The notes beneath the pieces were generated by a model. That model did not search any database, had not been told where the DNA came from, and saw only the letters and a list, made by a program, of their open reading frames with translations. Made by a program: the position numbers and the translations under genes. DNA of 6,293 nucleotides from Rikenellaceae bacterium (GTDB taxonomy: Bacteria; Bacteroidota; Bacteroidia; Bacteroidales; Rikenellaceae): NCBI GenBank assembly GCA_021203585.1, contig JAJQAW010000218.1:1394-7686 (forward strand), given 5' to 3'. Below are positions 1-6,293 of this stretch, one piece after another. Numbering within the stretch: position 1 is the first letter of the stretch; every line of letters begins with the position of its first letter.

Positions 1-361
1 CTCTCCTCCTTCCGGCCAGACCATGAAAAGCGGAAATCTAAGAAAACGGTTATGGATCCAGGCCAAGCTCTGGGAAAATTTAACCGGACTGCCGTTTCGA
101 AAGCGCATTTGGTGGGTTTGTGGTACTACTCCGAAAAACCCGAATCACCTGCACTCGATCCAATTTCGGCGGGGATAGTGGTCTGCAGCCATACAGGCAT
201 AAGAGTATAACTGTTCGGCCCGATCCGTTCTTTCTCGGTAAATTTCATCCGGGAGTTAACGGCGGCAAGGCCTTCGGGGTAGCTTCCGAAAAGAGTGCCC
301 GCAGAACCGCAGCCGACCGAGAAATAACCCTGATTTGGCTTCCTCTCTCATCGTGGACCCC
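1..361. other. Downstream flank without a recognisable gene
   Basis: This stretch lies beyond the operon terminator. I see no tRNA, rRNA, transposase or repeat array in it. Several short open frames exist: a plus frame open from the left edge that would start at ATG 23 and stop at 178 (51 residues); a minus frame open from ATG 108 to the left edge (36 residues); and a minus frame from 347 to 126 (73 codons, bounded upstream by TGA at 350-348). The last has protein-like codon choice, but its only ATG (248) leaves 40 residues. A longer plus frame from 120 runs through the terminator and the end of the channel gene, so it is not credible. None has a convincing start signal or a family I recognise. 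Confidence 0.5.
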
Positions 362-404
362 AAAAAAGAAGCACCCCAAGTCCGATCCGACTCTTGGAGT
401 GCTT
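362..404 (-). terminator. Rho-independent terminator of the efflux operon
   Basis: Read on the minus strand, AAGCACTCCAAG (404-393) pairs with CTTGGGGTGCTT (380-369) over 12 bp, with a single T-G wobble and a 12-nt loop. One C and then six T (367-362) follow. The hairpin begins about 35 bp after the TAA stop of the TolC-family gene, where the end of the three-gene transcript is expected. On the plus strand the stem is followed by only a short T run, so it acts mainly in the operon's direction. A second, poorer hairpin (ACCGT/ACGGT, about 439-415) overlaps the stop codon. Confidence 0.88.
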
Positions 405-438
405 TTCATGTTCGACCGTTTTCTTAAAAAGGATACGG

Positions 439-1767
439 TTAGTCCTCCAGATAATCCAGCACATCCCCACTGAGCAGCAACAGGGATATTTCATATAATT
501 TAGTATTATACCGGGCCGAAAGAATTCGCTCTTCCGCATTGAGCAAACTTTGCTGGGCTTCCCGCATTTCGATTCCCGACAGGTCCCCGAGCATGTAGCG
601 TTCCTGCGCGATCTTGAGATTTTCTTTAGCCGCGATCAGGTTTTCTTCCTCCAGGCGGATTACCTGGAGGTTGTTCAGGTAGGCCTGCCAGAAATTGGCC
701 AAATCGGCCGTAAGTCCGTTTTCCATCTCCTGGCGCCGTAGGCGGGCGTTTTCGATTTCGATCCGGGCGTTGCGCTGTTCCCGTTTGCGGTTGCCGTCGA
801 AAACGGTAAAACCGACACTGATCCCGGCACTGGGCCCCAGAACACCCCGGTATTTGGTGGTTCCCGTACCGTAGCCGTTCCAACTGTATCCGTAACCGGC
901 ATTCATCGTGAGGGTCGGATAATTGCGGGCCCGCAAGGTTTTCAGATCGATTTCCGCTAGGTTTTCATTCCGGGCCGAAGCCTGTAGTTCGGCGTTGGTG
1001 GCCAGCATTTTATCGTACAGGCGGCCCCATTCCAGCGCTTTGTTTAACAGGATGATCGAATCCCGAATAGGCAGTTCCGCCGTGACATCGGTCATAGCCA
1101 TCAATTCATTGAGCCGGATTCGGGAAGCCAGCACCAATTCGGTCTGGTTCATATAACTCGAACTGTCGGCATTGAAGTCGACTCGGGCTTGCAACAGGTC
1201 CAACCGGGAAAAGCTTCCGATGATGTACCGCGCCTCTACGATCCGCAACCGTTCCTGCGAAAGCGAGACCGCATACCGGTAATTCTCCAACCGTAGTTTT
1301 TGCTGAATGTAATTGTAGTATTCGGCGGTCAATCCCGCGACAAAATCCTCCATGGTGATTCGAGTTTGGATCGCCCCCAACGACTTGAGCTCCTGAAGTT
1401 TTTCGTAATTGGACTGGATGCGGAATCCGTCGAAGAGGGTCCATCCGACATTCAACCCGACATTGCCCGAATGGTTGAAGGCTCCGTGATCCGTCGTATG
1501 CTCCTCCTCCCGCAGTAACGTGCGGGTATCGTCGATTCGCCCGGTCGAACCGGCTGAAACGTCGACCGAAGGAAGAGCCCCCGCATTGGCCCAGGTAGCG
1601 TTGTTATCGGTAATCCGTTCGTTGTTCCGGACAATCCGCACCGAATAATTATTTTCCAATCCCAATTCCAGGCACTCTTGCAAAGAAGCGGGTGTTTGGG
1701 CAGCGGTGCCGGAGGCGAGCAGTCCCAGGAGTAGGAACGTATGCAAAAGAATCAGATTTCGTTTCAT
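439..1767 (-). CDS. TolC-family outer-membrane efflux channel protein
   Basis: This 442-residue protein is the outer-membrane exit duct of the RND pump; the family forms a trimeric beta-barrel with a long periplasmic alpha-helical tunnel. The N-terminus is a classical Sec signal peptide (MKRN, hydrophobic LILLHTFLLLGLLASG, likely cleaved near ASGTAA-Q around residue 23). The mature part shows the internal duplication typical of the outer-membrane efflux protein fold: W-T-L-F-D-G-F at 109-115 recurs as F-T-V-F-D-G-N at 320-326, and ERLRIVEARYIIGSFSRLD (172-190) aligns with ENLKIAQERYMLGDLSGIE (382-400). Length is normal for the family and the frame is intact, unlike its two upstream neighbours. 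The ATG overlaps the TGA of the frame-restored permease as ATGA, implying translational coupling; a weak GGA lies about 7 nt upstream. It ends in TAA just before the terminator. Family assignment is firm; substrate is unknown. Confidence 0.95.
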   Translation of the reverse strand: MKRNLILLHTFLLLGLLASGTAAQTPASLQECLELGLENNYSVRIVRNNERITDNNATWANAGALPSVDVSAGSTGRIDDTRTLLREEEHTTDHGAFNHSGNVGLNVGWTLFDGFRIQSNYEKLQELKSLGAIQTRITMEDFVAGLTAEYYNYIQQKLRLENYRYAVSLSQERLRIVEARYIIGSFSRLDLLQARVDFNADSSSYMNQTELVLASRIRLNELMAMTDVTAELPIRDSIILLNKALEWGRLYDKMLATNAELQASARNENLAEIDLKTLRARNYPTLTMNAGYGYSWNGYGTGTTKYRGVLGPSAGISVGFTVFDGNRKREQRNARIEIENARLRRQEMENGLTADLANFWQAYLNNLQVIRLEEENLIAAKENLKIAQERYMLGDLSGIEMREAQQSLLNAEERILSARYNTKLYEISLLLLSGDVLDYLED

Positions 1768-4700
1768 GCTTTTTCCGCATTTTTAAGCCGGTTGGTCGAT
1801 ATATAACTGTAAATGGACGGAACAATAAACAGGGTCAGCAACGTAGCCACGACCATCCCCCCACCACGACGATTCCCATAGCGATACGTCCGTTGGCCCC
1901 TTCACCGGTAGCGAATACCAACGGAACCAGACCGAGCACCGTGGAGAAACTGGTCATCAGAATCGGCCGGAGGCGCTGCAGTGAGGACTTCCGGATAGCC
2001 GTTAGTTTGTCCATGCCGGCCGCCTGCTTCTGGTTGGCGAATTCCACGATCAGAATCCCATTCTTGGCCACCAACCCGATGAGCATGATAATCCCGATCT
2101 GGCTGTAGATATTGAGAGTCTGGTCGTTGACATACAAAAAGAACAGGGCGCCGGCAACCGCCAAAGGTACGGTCAACATGATCACGAAGGGATCCTTGAA
2201 GCTTTCGAATTGTGCGGCCAGGATCAGGTAAATCAGGATGATGGCCAGCCCGAAAGCGAACAGCAGACTGGAAGAGCTTTCCCGAAACTCTTTGGATTCA
2301 CCCGCCAGAGCGGTCCGGAAGGATTCGTCCAAGAGTTCGGCAGCGATGCGGTCCATTTCGTCCAGTCCCTGCCCCAGGGCATATCCCGGGGCCAGTCCGG
2401 CCGATACGGTAGCCGACAGGAAGCGGTTGTAGCGGTACAGTTGGGGAGGAGCGATATCCTCCTGCAATTGAACCAGGTTATCCAGCTGCACCATATTGCC
2501 GCGATCGCTGCGCACATAGATGGATTTCAGATCGACCGGCGTATTGCGTTGTTGCCGGTTGATTTCAGCCAGAATTTCGTATTGTTTCCCGTTCATGTAA
2601 AAATAGCCCATCCGCTGTCCGCTCAACCCGTATTGCAGGGTTTGGGCAATGTTTTGGGTACTGACCCCGAGCAGCGTCGCTTTGTCGCGGTCGATGGAAA
2701 GCAAGGCTTCGGGTTTACTGAACTTCAGGTTGACGTCCGATATTTGGAAGGCCGGACTGGCGTTTACCTCATCCATAAAGGCCGGCAACACTTCCCGCAA
2801 TTTGTCCAGCATGGGAGCCTGTAATACATACTGCACCGGCATTCCTCCGCGTCGTCCCCCGAAGGTACTCTGCTGCTGCACGAAGGCGCGGGCTTTGGTC
2901 TTGGAGGAGACCGCACGGGTCAGTTGCTGAGCGATTTCCATTTGCGACCGTTGCCGCTCCTGAATATCGACCAGGGCGACCTGGATATTTCCGCTTCCGC
3001 TTGAGACCCGTGCAGATATAGCCCGGGCTTCCGGAACCAGCGAGTCCACCATCAGGTCCATGTCCTCCACATAATCCCGCATGTATTCGAAGGTCGCTCC
3101 TTCCGGTCCGGTGATGTTGATCGTAATGGAAGAACGGTCTTCCAGCGGAGCCAATTCCGAGGGAACGGCCTCCCAGAGCCAAACGATCCCACCCAGGGTA
3201 ACCAGGACGATCGGAATACTGATCATCCGGCGTTTGAGGAACCAATCCAGCGCTTTCCCGTAGACCGTATTGAGGCCTTCGAAAAAGGGTTCCGTTTTGC
3301 GGTAGAACCAATTCTGTTTTTCCCGTTTTTTTAGGATTTTGGTAGCCAGCATGGGAGTAATGGTCAGGGCGGCGAAACTGGAGATGATCACCGCTCCCGA
3401 AATCACGATGCTGAACTCCCGGAACAGTTTACCCGTCATTCCCTGGATAAAGACAATGGGCAGGAAGACGGCTACCAGGGTAACGGTAGTTGAAATCACA
3501 GCAAAGAAAATTTCCTTGGCCCCTTCGATACCCGCCTCCTTGGGCGACATTCCCTGTTCGATTCGGGAATAAATATTTTCGGTCATCACGATCGCATCGT
3601 CCACCACCAGACCTACCGAAAGGACGATAGCCAGCATGGACAAGACGTTGATCGAGAATCCCGCCAGGTACATCACAAAGAAACAGCCGATCAGGGAGAC
3701 CGAGATGACGATACAGGGTACCAACGTCACGCGCCAGTCGCGCAGGAAGAGGAAGATGATCAAAATCACCAATAGAAAAGCTACATATACCGTTTCCTGG
3801 ACTTCCCGAATCGAAGCGCGGATAAACTTGGTATTGTCGAATCCGTATTCGTACATGATGTCGTCGGGCAAGTCTTTCTGCATGGTCTCCATCCGCTGAT
3901 AGACCGCATCGGCAATATCGATGTGATTGGCGCCCGGTTGAGGAATCACTACGATCCCGACCATCGACACTCCGTTCATTTTCATGTAGCTGCGGGTATC
4001 CTGCGGTCCGATTTCAGCCAGGCCTATGTCGCTGAACCGCACCACCCGGATACCGTCCGAACGGATAATCAGGTTGTTGAATTCCTGCGGAGTGGTCATC
4101 AAGCCCTGTGTACGGATCGACAGTTCCATGGTATTTCCCTCGATGCTTCCCGAAGGCAATTCCACATTCTCCCGGTCGATGGCGTTTTTGACGTCGATCG
4201 GCGTCACACCGAAACCGGCCATTTTTACCGGATCCAGCCACAGGCGCATAGAATACCGTTTTTCACCCCAAATTTCAACCCCCGACACATCGTTGATCGT
4301 CTGTAGCTGCTCCTTTACGGTCAGGTCGGCGATTTCACTCAATTCGAGCAGCGAACGGCGTTCGCTTTGCAGAGAGATCATCAGAATGGGCGTAGCGTCC
4401 GCATCGGCTTTGGCTACCGTAGGCGGGTCGCAGTCCCGGGGAAGATACCGTTGAGCCCGCGAAACTTTATCCCGCACGTCGTTTGCCGCCGTCTCCATAT
4501 CCACGGAGAGTTCGAATTCCACCGTAATTCGGCTGCTGCCCTGCGAACTTACACTGGTAAGCGACCGAATACCCGGAATCCCGTTGATGTTCTGTTCCAG
4601 CGGTTCGGTGATTTGGCTCATGATCACATCGGCATTGGCTCCCGAATAGGAAGTGCTGACCGTGATGATCGGATTATCGACGCTCGGATATTCACGCACC

Positions 4701-4798
4701 CCGAGGAAACTGTAGCCTACGATCCCAAACAACAGGATGATGAGCGTCATTACAGTCGCCAGTACGGGCCGTCTGATACTTAATTCGGAAATATTCAT
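1764..4798 (-). CDS. RND (HAE1/AcrB-type) efflux permease, frameshifted near the 3' end as written
   Basis: Inner-membrane proton-driven transporter of the pump. As written the frame runs from ATG 4798 to TGA 1835 (987 residues). TM1 is near 12-30, and a first periplasmic loop follows. TM2-6 lie at about 335-484, with the proton-relay pair D400-D401 in GLVVDDAIVMTENI. TM7 is near 527-542, then a second periplasmic loop. TM8-11 lie at about 843-965, with the relay lysine K912 in GLVAKNGILIVEF and R944 in LRPILMTSF. D400, D401 and K912 match the AcrB D407/D408/K940 pattern, which separates this from non-functional copies. After GIVVVGG (975-981) the frame diverts to WSWLRC. Adding one G to the tract at 1862-1857 continues as MVVATLLTLFIVPSIYSYIS, the expected TM12, and ends at TGA 1766-1764, giving 1011 residues, normal for the family. 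The start follows the adaptor TAA by 13 bp with a strong Shine-Dalgarno. Confidence 0.93.
1857..1862 (-). other. G6 homopolymer at the permease frameshift
   Basis: Six C on the plus strand (six G in the gene) lie at codons 980-982 of the permease. With six G the reading is GTG GTG GGG GGA TGG; with seven it is GTG GTG GGG GGG ATG. Only the latter gives the conserved VVGGMVVATLL ending. A one-base loss here, natural or technical, explains the premature TGA at 1837-1835 and the loss of TM12. Confidence 0.85.
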
Positions 4799-4804
4799 CT
4801 TGCG

Positions 4805-4811
4805 CCTCCCC
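4805..4811 (-). promoter_or_regulatory. Strong Shine-Dalgarno of the permease gene
   Basis: GGGGAGG fills most of the 13-bp gap between the adaptor TAA (4814-4812) and the permease ATG (4798), leaving 6 nt to the start. It fixes ATG 4798 as the start. It is notable because strong Shine-Dalgarno sites are uncommon in Bacteroidota, the group this window otherwise suggests. Confidence 0.7.
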
Positions 4812-5883
4812 TTATTCGATCCGATCCAATACGACGTTCATTCCCGTGCGCAGCTGCAGGGTTCCGGAAGTCAATACGGTATCTCCGGGCTGCAGCCCTT
4901 CGATGACCTGTACGCGCGCGTCGGTACGGATTACCGTTTCGACCGTTCGCGGCTGGGCTTTGCCATCCTCGAACAGGTATACTTTATCCACTCCCATCTC
5001 TTTGACCAGGGCTTCGGCCGGCACTGAAATAGCGTCCGGAATCTGCAATCGGCGCAATTCCACGTGGGCGAAGTAACCCGGCCGGAGCATTCCGTTGGGA
5101 TTCGGAAAAGCCGCTTTGGCCAGGAACCCGCGGGTGTCGATGCTCACACTGGCATCGGTGGCATATACCGTAGCATGGAAGGATTGCAGAAACCCGTCCA
5201 CCGTGAAAGAAAGCTGAGTGCCCGGTCCCACTTCCATCGCATACCGTTCGGGCAGGTCGAATTCCAGCTTCAGCGGATCGATCTTCGTCAGCTTGGCGAT
5301 AACCGTAGAGGGGGAAGCGTACGCCCCTTCGCTCACGTTGCGCAATCCGATCACTCCGTCGAACGGCGCCCGCAGTTCCGTTTGCGCGATATTGGCGTGC
5401 ATCAGGTCGATATCGGCATTCAGCGTGGCCAATTCGGTCGTGGCCTGTTCGTAGGTTTCCTGACTGACCGCATCTTTCTCCAACAGGGTACTTTGCCGGA
5501 ATACCCGCGCTTCGGCCAGTTTGACCTGCGCCTGGTAGCGGGCCAGTTGCGCCTGCAAAGGAGCGTCGTTGATTTTGGCCAGCAGGTCTCCCTTTTTGAC
5601 CAGCGCCCCTTCCTGGAAGTAAATGCCTACGATTTTCCCGGAAGTTTCGAAGGAGAGTTCCACTTCCTCGTCGGGCAACAGGTTGGCGACAGTAAAAATC
5701 CCGTCCGTCATCATTTGCTGGCGAACGATCTCCGCATTGACGTGCAGGGAGGTCTGGCTCCGCGTGGGAGCTTGCGGTTCAAGCGCTTCTTCGGCAGCAC
5801 GCTTACTGAAAAAATTATAAAGCAGCGCGATTCCGATAAAAACAACGATGATAACCGCCGTTATAATCCATCTTTTTTTTCAT
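4812..5883 (-). CDS. RND efflux periplasmic adaptor subunit (membrane fusion protein), start region frameshifted as written
   Basis: Bridges the permease and the TolC-family channel. The first ATG in the intact frame is 5714 (300 residues), but that frame stays open 52 codons further upstream and encodes an evident membrane anchor, WIITAVIIVVFIGIALLYNF, followed by a charged linker. The natural start is ATG 5883, just before an A8 tract; one A fewer gives MKKRWII and a 356-residue adaptor, a normal length. In that numbering: anchor 5-25; first lipoyl half (GKIVGIYFQEGALVKKGDLL) 82-101; alpha-hairpin about 107-167; second lipoyl half (RAPFDGVIGLRNVSEG) about 171-186; beta-barrel about 202-278 with NPNGMLRPGYFAHVEL; membrane-proximal domain about 285-352. 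There is no lipobox cysteine, so it is held by a transmembrane helix. From 5714 alone the product would lack any export signal. Family is certain; the start is inferred. Confidence 0.92.
5873..5880 (-). other. A8 homopolymer at the adaptor start codon
   Basis: Eight A on the coding strand directly follow ATG 5883-5881. Read literally, that ATG gives MKKKMDYNGG and reaches a stop after about 22 codons, while the anchor-encoding frame runs back into TGA (5882-5880) with no ATG, GTG or TTG in between. Seven A would read ATG AAA AAA AGA TGG and join the start to the adaptor. Positively charged MKKR before a hydrophobic helix is the expected topology signal. Confidence 0.82.
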
Positions 5884-5914
5884 TATATATAAAATAAATA
5901 AGAAATTACTCAAT

Positions 5915-5927
5915 CCGGAAATTCCGG
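5915..5927. repeat. 13-bp perfect palindrome, candidate operator
   Basis: CCGGAA, one central A, then TTCCGG: six-base arms, perfectly symmetric. It lies 31 bp before the adaptor ATG (5883), where a repressor site would affect transcription of the operon. RND pump operons are often controlled by a TetR- or MarR-family repressor binding such a palindrome (family knowledge). The binding protein is not encoded in the window, so an operator role is inference. Confidence 0.4.
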
Positions 5928-6004
5928 CCTATTCGGCTTTGGTTTGGTGCTGAGTCCGGACCCAATTAATATTGAAAATAAAGTCCCGGGTTAGTTACCT
6001 GAAA

Positions 6005-6029
6005 AAAATCTTACGAAAGTAACGATTTT
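6005..6029. repeat. Bulged inverted repeat with T tract on the minus strand
   Basis: Plus-strand AAAATC then TTAC (6005-6014), a GAAA loop (6015-6018), then GTAA (6019-6022), one unpaired C (6023) and GATTTT (6024-6029). The arms pair over 10 bp with a single bulge. On the minus strand the 3' arm runs into a total of seven T (6008-6002), so it resembles a weak, AT-rich terminator or leader hairpin. It could end transcription from an upstream gene, attenuate the operon, or bind a regulator; the sequence does not decide. Confidence 0.35.
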
Positions 6030-6229
6030 CACCGGGTTTTTGGTCTGCAGATGGGATAAAAAAGATTAAGATCCGGTTAAAATTCACACTAGGCTTGCTT
6101 TAAAATTCTTCTGGGTGTATTTCCACAAGCTCCTGAAGAGTCTGTATCAGCGGTAAAACGTACGCTCCGCGGGCGGAGGCTGTTCACGTACACCGCATCT
6201 GGAACCGGTTGGGGAATCGGTTAAAACTG

Positions 6230-6250
6230 AAAAACCGGACCCGCCGGTCC
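6230..6250 (-). terminator. Weak terminator-like hairpin upstream of the operon
   Basis: On the minus strand GGACC (6250-6246) pairs with GGTCC (6241-6237) around a four-base loop, followed by GG and five T (6234-6230). The stem is only 5 bp and is separated from the T run, so this is a marginal candidate. It also falls inside the short frame open from the right edge, so both cannot be real in the simple sense. Confidence 0.2.
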
Positions 6251-6293
6251 CATCGGCCGGAAAAAATTCGAAGCGGACCGCAACACGCGTACC

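Larger units (their letters stand above)
5884..6293. other. Upstream leader and probable promoter region
   Basis: About 410 bp without a recognisable gene. The roughly 30 bp before ATG 5883 are almost entirely A and T, as is common for Bacteroidota translation starts. I could not find a convincing TTTG/TAnnTTTG promoter pair; the nearest fragment is TACTTTCG on the minus strand at about 6022-6015, without a matching upstream element. Two inverted repeats, listed separately, are the main structure. A minus-strand frame open from the right edge to TGA 6149-6147 (48 codons) could be the tail of an upstream gene, but nothing identifies it. No tRNA, riboswitch or regulator gene is seen. Confidence 0.5.

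Noticed and set aside
120..473. 117-residue plus-strand open frame in the left flank
   Set aside because: It runs through the terminator hairpin and into the channel gene's 3' end, and shows no recognisable domain.
1692..2108. 138-residue plus-strand open frame across the permease/channel junction
   Set aside because: It is antisense to the channel signal peptide and permease TM10-12, with low-complexity composition.
2210..2824. 204-residue plus-strand open frame opposite the permease
   Set aside because: It is antisense to the well-conserved permease periplasmic region and results from codon bias; no independent start signal or family resemblance.
1764..4798. Heavy-metal (CzcA-type) RND permease
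   Set aside because: The residues visible in TM4 and TM10 follow the HAE1/AcrB double-aspartate and lysine pattern, with no metal-binding cluster seen.
5714..5714. ATG 5714 as the true adaptor start
   Set aside because: It would delete the membrane anchor encoded in the same frame just upstream, leaving a periplasmic protein without any export signal.
5064..5897. 277-residue plus-strand open frame opposite the adaptor
   Set aside because: It is an antisense shadow of a gene with clear domains; its product is rich in R, H, Q and G without membrane or family motifs, and it has no own context.
6203..6222. AACCGGTT followed by AATCGGTT as a repeat-type operator
   Set aside because: The near-repeat is short and imperfect, lies far from the operon start, and is what GC-containing spacer can produce by chance.
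1..6293. CRISPR array, insertion sequence, tRNA or integration site
   Set aside because: No regularly spaced repeats, transposase motifs, terminal repeats or tRNA-like cloverleaf could be found on either strand.

Overview
The window carries one complete tripartite drug-efflux-type operon, entirely on the minus strand. In transcription order it encodes a periplasmic adaptor (membrane fusion protein, 5883 to 4812), an inner-membrane RND permease of the HAE1/AcrB class (4798 to 1764 once a frameshift is repaired) and a TolC-family outer-membrane channel (1767 to 439). A rho-independent terminator (404 to 362) closes it. Together they would form one envelope-spanning pump: the permease uses the proton gradient, the adaptor bridges it to the outer-membrane channel, and substrate leaves the cell. 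The substrate cannot be read from sequence.

The organism is a diderm bacterium. Protein style suggests Bacteroidota, probably Bacteroidales: an adaptor with an N-terminal membrane anchor rather than a lipobox, adaptor-permease-TolC gene order, and a very AT-rich leader before a moderately GC-rich coding region. This is inference from style, not a database match.

The main anomaly is that two of the three genes are broken as written, each by one base in a homopolymer. In the adaptor, an A8 tract directly after the start codon puts the ATG out of frame with the rest of the protein; A7 would restore an anchored protein of 356 residues. In the permease, a G6 tract near the 3' end diverts the last codons; G7 would restore the twelfth membrane helix and a 1011-residue protein whose TGA stop overlaps the tolC-family ATG as ATGA. 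Sequencing or assembly error is the simplest explanation. Phase variation and transcriptional slippage are alternatives.

The flanks are mostly without recognisable genes. Positions 1-361, beyond the terminator, hold several short open frames but nothing I can identify. Positions 5884-6293, upstream of the operon, hold a perfect 13-bp palindrome 32 bp before the adaptor start, a bulged inverted repeat, and a short minus-strand open frame entering from the right edge. No regulator gene is visible. I do not see a previously undescribed system here; this is a conventional RND pump operon with unusual homopolymer lesions.
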